From the NCBI GenBank assembly GCA_046262995.1, contig JBHELQ010000190.1:1-10095 (forward strand): DNA of 10,095 bases. Direction: 5' to 3'. The translations under genes and the position numbers were made by a program. Numbering within the stretch: the stretch's first letter is position 1; each line of letters opens with the position of its first letter. The notes beneath the pieces were generated by a model. The model was given only the letters and a program-made list of their open reading frames with translations, was not told the DNA's origin and ran no database searches. The DNA comes from JBHELQ01 sp046262995 (GTDB lineage: Bacteria > Actinomycetota > Thermoleophilia > Solirubrobacterales > Thermoleophilaceae). This document shows positions 1 to 6,101 of this stretch, one piece after another.

Positions 1-771
1 GAGGTTCGGGCGCTTGTGGCGGAGCGGGAGCGCTGTGGCTATCGCTCAGTCGGTGAGCTTGCCGCGCGGTCGGGCGCCGGTAGCGAGACGCTTGGGCGGC
101 TCGCTTGGGCGGGCGCCTGCGACGAGCTGGTCGATGGGCCCCCGAAGGAGCGGCGGCGGCGGGCGCTGTGGCTGCTCGGCGCCGCCGTTCCCGGGGTGCC
201 CGTGCCGTCCGGTGTTCAGCTGGCCCTGCCGGTCGAGCCGGGCGGGGCGCCGGAGCTGCGGAAGCTCGACCCGTGGGAGGGGATGCTCGCCGACTACGGG
301 TCCACGGGGGTCACGCTGCGCGAGCATCCGCTCGAGCTGATGCGACCAGGGCTGCCGGGGGACCTGCTCTCGAGTCGTGAGCTCGAGGCGGCCCGTCACG
401 GATCACGCGTGCGGGTGGCCGGGCTCGTGGTGGCCCGCCAGCGGCCTGCTACCGCGAATGGGATGACCTTCATGCTGCTCGAGGACGAGTTCGGCACGCT
501 CAACCTGATCGTCTCCCCGCCGGTGCACGACCGCTGCCGCACGGCGGTGCGGGCGGAGCCGCTCGTCATGGCCGAGGGGCGCCTGGAGCGGCGCGAGGGA
601 ACGGTCAACGTGGTGGTCGACCGCGTGGCGCGGCTGGAGCGCCCCGACTTGCCGCAGGCCGAGGTGCGGCACATCGAGCCGCGTCGCATCTGGTCGAACG
701 ACGACTCTGTCGAGGCGGACCTGCGAGCCGTGGCGCCCGCGGCCCACAGCTTCGGGCGCCGCGGCCGCTAA
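1..771 (+). CDS. dnaE2: Error-prone DNA polymerase III alpha subunit, DnaE2/ImuC type (C-terminal part, 5' end outside window)
   Basis: Reading frame 1 is open from the first base to a TAA at 769-771, giving the last 256 residues of a much longer protein; the GTG at 16 is internal, not a start. The visible part begins with a helix-hairpin-helix-like stretch (YRSVGELAARSGAGSETLGRL, then AGACDEL and RRRALWLLG), as in DnaE2 polymerases. A DYGSTGVTLREHP segment follows, then an OB-fold nucleic-acid-binding domain around visible residues 130-215 (VRVAGLVVARQRPATANG, LLEDEFGTLNLIV, EGRLERREGTVNVVV). The protein stops soon after the OB fold, with AHSFGRRGR, and lacks the tau-binding C-terminal region of replicative DnaE1; this points to the translesion form. 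By family knowledge DnaE2 acts with ImuA'/ImuB in damage-induced mutagenesis. Neither partner is visible, and the upstream control region lies outside the window. The catalytic PHP and palm domains cannot be checked here. Confidence 0.9.
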   Translation, partial: EVRALVAERERCGYRSVGELAARSGAGSETLGRLAWAGACDELVDGPPKERRRRALWLLGAAVPGVPVPSGVQLALPVEPGGAPELRKLDPWEGMLADYGSTGVTLREHPLELMRPGLPGDLLSSRELEAARHGSRVRVAGLVVARQRPATANGMTFMLLEDEFGTLNLIVSPPVHDRCRTAVRAEPLVMAEGRLERREGTVNVVVDRVARLERPDLPQAEVRHIEPRRIWSNDDSVEADLRAVAPAAHSFGRRGR

Positions 772-776
772 CTGTT

Positions 777-820
777 CTGTGGACGGTTTTGGGGTCTATA
801 GACCCCCGAACGGTCCACAG
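777..820. repeat. 44-bp imperfect inverted repeat with a perfect 16-bp palindromic core
   Basis: The core at 791-806 is the perfect palindrome GGGGTCTATAGACCCC. Moving outward, positions 790/807 mismatch, 789/808 can form a G-U wobble in RNA, 786-788 pair with 809-811, 785/812 mismatch, and CTGTGGAC (777-784) pairs perfectly with GTCCACAG (813-820). That is 19 Watson-Crick pairs and one wobble among 22 positions. It starts 6 nt after the dnaE2 stop and ends 40 nt before the DUF72 start. As RNA it would fold into a long hairpin that could end the dnaE2 transcript, but no T-run follows, so it is not a standard intrinsic terminator. As DNA it sits just upstream of the putative -10 box at 848 and could be an operator. 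The sequence alone does not decide. Confidence 0.75.
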
Positions 821-847
821 TTCGGACTCCGCCCGCTGCGTCCGCGC

Positions 848-853
848 TAGCTT
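848..853 (+). promoter_or_regulatory. Putative -10 box (TAGCTT) of a leaderless DUF72 transcript
   Basis: TAGCTT fits the actinobacterial -10 pattern TA-N3-T and lies exactly 7 nt before the GTG at 861. There is no Shine-Dalgarno-like purine run between it and the start codon, so transcription would begin at or next to the start codon. No convincing -35 is seen at the usual distance. Motif-level evidence only. Confidence 0.4.
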
Positions 854-860
854 GCTCATC

Positions 861-1772
861 GTGCCTGGCCGCATCCTCGTCGGTACCTCCAGCTGGGCCG
901 ATCCCGGTTTCGTCAAGGAGTGGTATCCGCGGGGGCTCGAGGCCCGCGAGCGCCTCCCGTGGTACGCGGAGCACTTCCGGGCGGTGGAGCTGAACTCGAG
1001 CTTCTATGCCGTGCCGGAGAAGTCGACCGTGCGCCGCTGGGCGGACGTCACCCCAGAGGGATTCGTATTCGACGTGAAGGTGCATCGCGCCCTGTCCAGG
1101 CACGCGGCGCCGCTCGAGTCGCTGCCCCCGGACCTGCGCGACGGGGTCGAGACGAACGAGCGCGGCCGGGTGCTCCTGACCCCGGGCCTGGAACGCGAGC
1201 TCGCAATGCGCCTCGTGGAGGAGGTCTCGCCACTCCGCGAAGACGGCAAGCTCGGATGCTTCCTGGTGCAGCTCACGCCGGCCTTCGCGCCACGCCGGCA
1301 CGAGCTCGACGAGCTCGAGGGGCTGGTCGAGGCGCTGTCACCCCAACCCGTCGCGATCGAGCTGCGACACCGCGGCTGGGTACGCGACGAGCGGGCTGGG
1401 CAGACCCTCGGCTGGTTCTCGGATCACGGCGTGGCGTACGTGTGCGTCGACGCCCCGCCAGGCGACCACGTGCCGATCATGCCGCCGCTCGACGCGGTCA
1501 CCCGCGACGACCTGGCCTACGTCCGCGCACACGGTCGAAACGAGCACGGCTACCTGACCGGCAAGTCCGTCGCCGAGCGCTTCGCCTGGAAGTACTCGGA
1601 CGACGAGCTGAAGGACATCGCGGGCCGGGCGCACGGGCTCGCCGAGCAGGCGGGGCAGGTCCACGTGATGTTCAACAACAACCGCGGCGACGACGCGCCC
1701 ACCGCCGCGCAGCGCTTCCAGTCGCTGTTGGGACAGGACCCGGCCCCTCCGGCGCAGCTGCGGCTCGACTAG
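861..1772 (+). CDS. DUF72 (YecE-like) TIM-barrel protein of unknown function
   Basis: The 303-residue product matches the DUF72 family throughout. The N-terminal strand is ILVGTSSWADPGF (5-17), followed by RLPWYAEHF (31-39) and the hallmark VELNSSFYAVP (42-52). Then come FDVKVHRALSRH (70-81), LGCFLVQLTPAF (131-142), VAIELRHRGW (164-173), AYVCVDAPPGD (192-202) and the C-terminal VHVMFNNNRGDDA (267-279). Conserved charged residues (E43, K73, E167, R169, N272-N274) cluster as expected for a barrel pocket, but no biochemical activity is firmly assigned to the family. No signal peptide or membrane segment is present, so it should be cytoplasmic. The GTG at 861 is chosen because homology begins four residues later; the frame is open further upstream (TTG 852, TTG 789), but the latter lies inside the palindrome. 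It follows dnaE2 in the same direction, with a probable promoter of its own. Its stop overlaps the stop of the opposing ATPase gene. Confidence 0.9.
   Translation: MPGRILVGTSSWADPGFVKEWYPRGLEARERLPWYAEHFRAVELNSSFYAVPEKSTVRRWADVTPEGFVFDVKVHRALSRHAAPLESLPPDLRDGVETNERGRVLLTPGLERELAMRLVEEVSPLREDGKLGCFLVQLTPAFAPRRHELDELEGLVEALSPQPVAIELRHRGWVRDERAGQTLGWFSDHGVAYVCVDAPPGDHVPIMPPLDAVTRDDLAYVRAHGRNEHGYLTGKSVAERFAWKYSDDELKDIAGRAHGLAEQAGQVHVMFNNNRGDDAPTAAQRFQSLLGQDPAPPAQLRLD
1769..1772. other. Shared CTAG: overlapping stop codons of two convergent genes
   Basis: The palindrome CTAG holds the TAG stop of the DUF72 gene on the + strand (1770-1772) and the TAG stop of the ATPase gene on the - strand (1769-1771). 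The two coding regions therefore meet tail to tail with a 4-nt overlap and no intergenic space, so any terminator for either transcript must lie inside the opposing gene. Confidence 0.95.
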
Positions 1773-2281
1773 CTGCGCCGGAGCTCGAACCAGACGCGGG
1801 TGCTGTCCCCGTCGCGCCTGACGCCCCAACGGTCCGCCAGGCGCTCGACCAGGAACAGGCCCCAGCCGGAGTCGTCGCTCACCGTGTGGTCGTGGTCGCG
1901 CGGATCGAAGCCCGGCCCTTCGTCGGTCACCTCGACCCAGACGCCGCTCTCCCCGACGAGCGCCCGGAGGCCGACCGTGTTCGCCGAGGCGTGCCGGACG
2001 CTGTTCGCGATCAACTCGGTGACCAGCAGGCGGAGCGTCTCGAGCAGCGGCTTGTCCAGGTCTGCGCGCAGGCGCATCAGGGCCGCCCGACCCTCGCTCG
2101 CCGCCTCGGGGCCGGCAGGCAGCCTGAGCGTCATGCCATCGGCCAAGGCGGCCTCCATCATCCGCCGGCGCCTGGTCACGCCAAAGGGGCCGCGCTTCCT
2201 GTCGGCATCGACGATCCAGCTCGGTGACCCGGTGGGGCTGATGTCCGCGCTCCCATCTCGTGTGACCTGCCCGTCGCGCAC
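1769..2281 (-). CDS. RsbW/SpoIIAB-like ATP-binding protein (anti-sigma-factor serine kinase type, HATPase_c)
   Basis: This is a small GHKL ATPase of the anti-sigma-factor kinase type. On a 170-residue count from GTG 2281, the N box is LLVTELIANSVRHA (E89, N93 for Mg-ATP), the G1 box is VTDEGPG (D120, G122, G124), and the G2 box is GWGLFLV (G139, G141). All key residues are intact. No membrane segment or histidine phospho-acceptor domain is present. Members usually phosphorylate a STAS anti-anti-sigma protein or bind a sigma factor. It follows the SpoIIE phosphatase gene by 90 bp on the same strand, consistent with a kinase/phosphatase pair. The start is uncertain: family homology begins near residue 50 (ATG 2134), and ATG 2161 and GTG 2179 are also possible. 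None has a good Shine-Dalgarno. GTG 2281 is kept because third-position GC stays high up to it and a promoter candidate lies just upstream. Confidence 0.85.
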   Translation of the reverse strand: MRDGQVTRDGSADISPTGSPSWIVDADRKRGPFGVTRRRRMMEAALADGMTLRLPAGPEAASEGRAALMRLRADLDKPLLETLRLLVTELIANSVRHASANTVGLRALVGESGVWVEVTDEGPGFDPRDHDHTVSDDSGWGLFLVERLADRWGVRRDGDSTRVWFELRRS

Positions 2282-2297
2282 GGGCCGGCGATTTTTT
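2269..2297 (+). terminator. Possible weak terminator: GC hairpin then T6, + strand
   Basis: GCCCGT (2269-2274) pairs with ACGGGC (2280-2285) around a 5-nt loop. Six bases later there is a run of six T (2292-2297), rare in such GC-rich DNA. An alternative 5-bp stem with one wobble (2272-2276 with 2286-2290) would place the T-run one base after the stem. It could stop + strand transcripts running antisense through the ATPase gene from the DUF72 side, where the genes leave no room for a terminator. The gap or the short stem makes it weak, and the T-run may instead be part of a - strand promoter. Confidence 0.25.
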
Positions 2298-2323
2298 GTA
2301 CCCGGGCCTCGGAGACCCCCAAC
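2298..2323 (-). promoter_or_regulatory. Putative SigB/SigF-like promoter before the RsbW-like gene
   Basis: On the - strand GTTGGG (complement of 2318-2323) is followed after 14 nt by GGGTAC (complement of 2298-2303), then a run of six A. This resembles the stress-sigma (SigB/SigF) pattern GTTT-N13..17-GGGTA(T/C); the -35 match is partial. The predicted start of transcription would be about 7-10 nt before GTG 2281. It lies in the 90-bp gap between the SpoIIE-type phosphatase gene and the ATPase gene, the only non-coding patch in this unit. Motif-level evidence only. Confidence 0.3.
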
Positions 2324-2371
2324 ATCCGAAACCCTTCGCCCGCTCTTGGCCCGGGCTGTCCCCCAAGCCGG

Positions 2372-5299
2372 TTACACGGCGGAGCCGCTCACCCTCAGCA
2401 CAACCACGGCGATGTCGTCCGTGGGGCTGCCGTCCTGCGCCCCCAATGCCGCCTCCTCGACCCGGGCGGCTATCGCATCCGCCTTCAGCCCGGCGCAGGA
2501 GGCCACGACCTCCGCGAGCTGCTCCTCGCCGAGCATCCCGCCCTCTCCCCGGGCCTCGGTCACGCCGTCGGTGTAGAAGACGAGGGCGTCTCCGGCTGTC
2601 AGCTCGTCGGCGCAATCCTCAAGCGAGGGGTCCGGGACCACGCCGAGCAGGGTCCCGAACACGCCGAACGAGCTGACCTCGCCGTCCTGGCGGAGGAGCA
2701 GCGGCAGCGGGTGGCCGCCGCTCGCGAAGCCGATGCGGGTGCTGCCGTTCGCGCGCTCCAGGTACGCGTACGCCACCGTGCAGAAGCGGCGATCCGTGCG
2801 CTGGCGGAGCAGCGCCTCGTTAAGGATCCGCAGGCTGCGGCTCGGGAGCCGCTCGCGCATGGCGGCGGCGCGCAGCGTGTAGCGGGCGAGAGCCGTGACC
2901 GCCGCCGCGTCCGGCCCCTTGCCGCAGACGTCGCCGACCACCACCGTCCAGCCGCGCCTCCCGGTCTGGAACAGGTCGTAGAAGTCGCCGCCGACCTCGG
3001 TGCCCTCGCCCGCGGCGCGGAAGCGGGCGGCGGTGTCGAGCCCCGGGATGTGGGGAAGCTCGGCCGGCAGCAGGCTCTCCTGGAGGGTGCGCGCTATGTA
3101 GGCGCGCTCGCTGTACAGGCGGGCGTTCTCGATCGCGGTGGCGCAGCGGCGGGCGAGCTCCTCCACGAGTACCAGGTCGTGCTCGTCGAAGCGGCGCCCG
3201 GACGGGCCGCTCACGAAGGTGAGCGCCCCGATCGTCTCGCCGCGAGAGAGCATCGGCACGACCATCGCGGACCGGAAGCCGAACGCCCGGAGCATCTCCA
3301 GGTGCTGGTCGTCGACTGCGGCGTCACGGAGCAGCTCGTCGGGGACCTCCTGATAGAGCTCCGGCTCCCCGGCGCGCATCACGTGCCCGACTCCCGTCGG
3401 ATCGTCGGGCTGCGGCGGGTAGTTCTCCTGGAACTCCTCCGCCCGCTTCAGCTGTTCGGGATCGGCATGCGCCAGCGCGACACGTTCGATCCCGCCGTCG
3501 TCTGTTCGCAAGTCGACGGCGCACCAGTCCGCCACCTCGGGCACGGCCAGCCAGGCCACCTGCTGGAGCGTCTGGTCCGGGTCCAGCGTCGCAGCCAGCA
3601 GCCGGCTGCTCTCCGACAGGAAGCGCTCCTGGAGCTCGGCGCGCTTGTGCTCGGTGATGTCCTCGAACACGTTGATCGCCATGGCCACGGCGCCATGCTC
3701 GTCGCGGACAGGCGTCGCCTTCACGACGGACCAGCGCTCCTCGCCGGTGGCCTTGGAGCGGAACCGCGCCAGCGCCTCCGGGGCCTCCTCGCCCTTGAGC
3801 GCGCGGCGGCCGGGAAGCCGCTCGAGCGGGAAGGGGCGGCCCTCCTCGTCGAACAGCTCGAAGCGGCCCAGGATCTCCTCGAGCTGCGCCTCGAGGATCT
3901 CCTCCGTGGAGCCGTATCCGAGTGTGCGCGTGGCTGCCTCGTTGGCGAATATGACCCGCCCGTCGGGCGCCTGGGCGGTCACCCCGTCGGCGACGCCGCC
4001 CAGAATCGCCTCGAGCTGCTCGCGGGCGTGCACCGCGCCCACCCGGGCCGCCTGCTCCAGCCCCAGGATCCGCTCGCGCTCGCGCTCCCCATGGAGCCGG
4101 TCCGTGATGTCCCTGACGTAGCCGGTGTACATCGGCGGGTCGTGGCCGGCGATCCGGGTGATGGCAAGCTCCACCGGGAAGGTGGCGCCGTCGCTCCGCA
4201 TGCCGGTCAGCTCCAGGCGCTGGCCGAGGATCCTGGGCTCGCCGCCCTCGGCCAGACGGCGGAGGGCCTCCCGGTGGCGGTCCCTGAACTCGGGCGGGAT
4301 CACGAGCTCGGCCATCTCGCGTCCAACCGCCTCGGCCTCGCGGTAGCCGAAGGTCCGCTCGGCGGCGGGGTTCATCTCGACGACGGTGCCGTCCCTGTCG
4401 ATCGTGATCACGCAGTCGAGTGCCGCCTCGAGGATCGCGCTCTTGCGGCCCTCGCTCGCCCGCAGGGCCTCCTGTGCCCGGTGGCTCTCCACGAATTCCC
4501 CGATCTGGGCGCCGAGGGCCGCCATCAGGTCGAGCATGTCCGCGTCCGGCTCGAGCACGTCGGGGTCGAAGAACTCGATCACTCCGACTACGACGCCGGC
4601 CGCCACCACGGGGAAGGCGATGGCGGCGCGCAGCCCCTCCTCGGCGGCAACGGCACCGCGCGGGAAGTTCTGCTCGGCCAGCACGTCCGGGATCCACAGC
4701 GGCATGGCCTGCTCGAAGACCCGCCCGGGAACTCCTATGCCGGGGCGCAGCTCGAGCTGGCGGCTCGCCTCGGCGAAATGCGGCACCTGCACGCCGGGGG
4801 CCGACCAGGTCTCGACGCAGCGCAGGGCGCCGGAGCCGCGCGACTCCCAGAGGCCGCCGACCTCGAAGCCGAGCGGGCCGCCGATGGCCTCGAGCAACCG
4901 GGGCGCGGCGGGGTCCAGCGCCTCCGCGTCCGCCAGCACCCTGGCGACGCCGTACTGGACGCGAAGCCGCGTGGAGTCGCGCTCCCGGCGTTCCCTCAGG
5001 TAGGAGATCACCACCGTCAGCGAACCGCCCACCGCCACCACCAGCACGCGCGAGAGGTGGTTCGCGGACCCGAAGAAGTCGTCCGCCACACCCAGGAACA
5101 GCGCCAGTCCGAGCGCGTACAGCGCGACTACCGCGGTGGCGCGTGGACTCGCGCCTCCGGCTGCGACCAGCGGGCCGGCCACGAGCAGTCCGATGAGGAC
5201 GGCCGAGCCCTCGGTCGCGGCATCCACGGCGGCGATCGCGGTGATGACGCCGAGGGCGAGTAGGAGCCAGTTCCTACCCTGACCGAGCCGAGCGACCAA
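2372..5299 (-). CDS. Membrane-anchored SpoIIE-family protein serine phosphatase with GAF-PAS-PAS-GAF sensor modules
   Basis: On a 975-residue count from TTG 5299, the N terminus has about four hydrophobic helices (11-25, 33-50, 53-72, 82-100) and then a charged juxtamembrane stretch (LRERRERD). Sensor modules follow: GAF (about 115-275, with PGIGVPGRVFE and PLWIPDV), PAS (285-400, VVEMNPAAERTFGY), PAS (425-552, VIFANEAATRTLGY) and GAF (558-727). A linker TLQESLLPAELPHIPGL (738-754) leads to the PP2C/SpoIIE domain (757-970). Metal-site motifs are present: EVGGDFYDLF (D772), VVGDVCGKG (D790), FYTDGVTEAR (D911) and SPTDDIAVVVL (D961, D962). It should dephosphorylate a phospho-serine STAS protein in response to signals sensed by the GAF/PAS domains. 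The frame stays open far upstream, but that part is antisense to the MBL gene. TTG 5299 keeps all four helices yet has no clear Shine-Dalgarno, so the start is uncertain. The RsbW-like gene lies downstream. Confidence 0.9.
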   Translation of the reverse strand: MVARLGQGRNWLLLALGVITAIAAVDAATEGSAVLIGLLVAGPLVAAGGASPRATAVVALYALGLALFLGVADDFFGSANHLSRVLVVAVGGSLTVVISYLRERRERDSTRLRVQYGVARVLADAEALDPAAPRLLEAIGGPLGFEVGGLWESRGSGALRCVETWSAPGVQVPHFAEASRQLELRPGIGVPGRVFEQAMPLWIPDVLAEQNFPRGAVAAEEGLRAAIAFPVVAAGVVVGVIEFFDPDVLEPDADMLDLMAALGAQIGEFVESHRAQEALRASEGRKSAILEAALDCVITIDRDGTVVEMNPAAERTFGYREAEAVGREMAELVIPPEFRDRHREALRRLAEGGEPRILGQRLELTGMRSDGATFPVELAITRIAGHDPPMYTGYVRDITDRLHGERERERILGLEQAARVGAVHAREQLEAILGGVADGVTAQAPDGRVIFANEAATRTLGYGSTEEILEAQLEEILGRFELFDEEGRPFPLERLPGRRALKGEEAPEALARFRSKATGEERWSVVKATPVRDEHGAVAMAINVFEDITEHKRAELQERFLSESSRLLAATLDPDQTLQQVAWLAVPEVADWCAVDLRTDDGGIERVALAHADPEQLKRAEEFQENYPPQPDDPTGVGHVMRAGEPELYQEVPDELLRDAAVDDQHLEMLRAFGFRSAMVVPMLSRGETIGALTFVSGPSGRRFDEHDLVLVEELARRCATAIENARLYSERAYIARTLQESLLPAELPHIPGLDTAARFRAAGEGTEVGGDFYDLFQTGRRGWTVVVGDVCGKGPDAAAVTALARYTLRAAAMRERLPSRSLRILNEALLRQRTDRRFCTVAYAYLERANGSTRIGFASGGHPLPLLLRQDGEVSSFGVFGTLLGVVPDPSLEDCADELTAGDALVFYTDGVTEARGEGGMLGEEQLAEVVASCAGLKADAIAARVEEAALGAQDGSPTDDIAVVVLRVSGSAV

Positions 5300-5309
5300 A
5301 CCAGGTGCG

Positions 5310-5315
5310 AGCTTA
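5310..5315 (-). promoter_or_regulatory. Putative -10 box (TAAGCT) for the phosphatase gene
   Basis: On the - strand TAAGCT (TA-N3-T) lies 10 nt before TTG 5299, within the 42-bp divergent gap shared with the MBL-fold gene. Transcription would begin a few bases before the start codon. No -35 match was found. Weak, offered because the gap is so short that promoters for both directions must be in it or inside the neighbouring genes. Confidence 0.25.
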
Positions 5316-5329
5316 GCGCCGAAAAGCGG

Positions 5330-5335
5330 TACAAG
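5330..5335 (+). promoter_or_regulatory. Putative -10 box (TACAAG) for the MBL-fold gene and following operon
   Basis: TACAAG lies 6 nt before GTG 5342 on the + strand and keeps the TA of the -10 consensus but not the final T. There is no Shine-Dalgarno before the GTG, which would fit a leaderless transcript starting the six-gene run. Weak single-motif evidence. Confidence 0.3.
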
Positions 5336-5341
5336 GGCCGT

Positions 5342-6091
5342 GTGACGGTCGCGGAGCGCGATCCGGAGGGAGTGGTACGGGTGAGGGCCCCGAACCCCTC
5401 GCCGCTCACGCTCGACGGGACGAACACCTATGCGGTCGGGCGCTGGGTGGTGGATCCGGGCCCGGAGGACGACACGCACCTGGACGCCGTCCGTGACGCG
5501 GCCGGAGGAAGCGTGGAGGCGGTGGTCCTGACGCATGGCCACCCCGACCACGCGGACGGGGCGGAGCGGCTCGGCGCGCCGGTCCTGCGCCCGGCGGACG
5601 GCGAGCAGGTCGGCCCCTTCCGCGCGCTCGCGACCCCCGGCCACTCGCCCGACAGCGTCTGCCTGCTGCTCGGCGGGATCTGCTTCACGGGCGACACGGT
5701 GCTTGGGGAGGGAAGCGTGTTCATCCCGCCGGGCGAAGGCTCCCTGGGCGCGTACCTCGAATCCCTCCGGCGGCTGCGATCGCTCGAGCTCGAGCTGCTC
5801 TGTCCCGGACACGGGCCCTACGTCCGCGATCCCAACGCCAAGCTCGACGAGTACATCGCGCACCGGCTCGACCGCGAAGGGCGCCTGCTGGCGGCGATCG
5901 AGGACGGTCGGCGCACGGAGGACGAGCTGCTCGACGCGGCCTGGGCGGACGTGCCCGCCGAGCTGAGGGCCGCCGCGGGACTGACACTGCGGGCGCACCT
6001 CGAGAAGCTCGAGGCGGAGGGGCGGCTACCGCCAGAACTGGATCCGGATCTGCTCCGGGGCGGTGGCGGGCCGGGCGAGCGGGGGCTCTAG
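5342..6091 (+). CDS. MBL-fold metallo-hydrolase, LACTB2-like
   Basis: The 249-residue product carries the full metal-binding set of the metallo-beta-lactamase fold: THGHPDHADG (H65, H67, D69, H70), TPGHSPDS (H101), FTGDTV (D118) and CPGHGPY (H157). Near the N terminus NPSPLTLDGTNTYAVG (18-33) is typical of the LACTB2/glyoxalase-II-like branch. The C-terminal 80 residues (LDEYIAHRLDRE, DELLDAAW, LRAHLEKLEAEGR) look like the winged-helix extension of LACTB2-type proteins. Human LACTB2 is an endoribonuclease, but the substrate here cannot be read from sequence, so hydrolysis of an RNA, thioester or other ester are all open. It is cytoplasmic, with no signal peptide. It is the first gene of the rightward run, divergent from the phosphatase gene with 42 bp between starts, and 10 nt before efp. 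The GTG start sits directly before the conserved N terminus. Confidence 0.88.
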   Translation: MTVAERDPEGVVRVRAPNPSPLTLDGTNTYAVGRWVVDPGPEDDTHLDAVRDAAGGSVEAVVLTHGHPDHADGAERLGAPVLRPADGEQVGPFRALATPGHSPDSVCLLLGGICFTGDTVLGEGSVFIPPGEGSLGAYLESLRRLRSLELELLCPGHGPYVRDPNAKLDEYIAHRLDREGRLLAAIEDGRRTEDELLDAAWADVPAELRAAAGLTLRAHLEKLEAEGRLPPELDPDLLRGGGGPGERGL

Positions 6092-6094
6092 CCT
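6089..6094 (+). promoter_or_regulatory. Putative -10 box (TAGCCT) for a leaderless efp transcript
   Basis: TAGCCT (TA-N3-T) ends exactly 7 nt before GTG 6102, and its first three bases are the stop codon of the upstream MBL-fold gene. The nearest purine run (GGGGG at 6081-6085) is 16 nt from the start, too far for a normal Shine-Dalgarno. A second promoter inside the operon would let EF-P be expressed independently of the hydrolase. No -35 is seen. Confidence 0.35.
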
Positions 6095-6101
6095 TACCGC
6101 C

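Noticed and set aside
1..771. Replicative DnaE1 as an alternative for the partial polymerase
   Set aside because: The protein ends just after the OB fold with no tau-binding C-terminal region, and the hairpin and RRRALW segments resemble DnaE2 more closely. The missing N terminus leaves slight doubt.
807..824. CGAAC-N8-GTTCG resembling a LexA (SOS) box downstream of dnaE2
   Set aside because: The actinobacterial SOS box has a 4-base spacer between such half sites; here it is 8, and the half sites overlap the larger palindrome. It is also downstream, not upstream, of dnaE2.
920..2227. 435-residue + strand frame overlapping DUF72 and the ATPase gene
   Set aside because: Low-complexity Arg/Ala-rich translation in an off frame of two well-supported genes.
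1338..2615. 425-residue - strand frame
   Set aside because: Overlaps three supported genes in the wrong frame and shows no domain, only Arg/Gly-rich sequence.
2711..5263. 850-residue open frame on the + strand
   Set aside because: It lies wholly antisense to the SpoIIE-type phosphatase gene, is Arg/Gly/Ala/His-rich, and has no recognisable domain. Long antisense frames are normal at this GC level.
5300..5998. Upstream extension of the phosphatase frame, adding about 233 residues
   Set aside because: It runs antisense through the MBL-fold gene, whose motifs are unmistakable, and its residues match no sensor domain. The frame is open only because of high GC.
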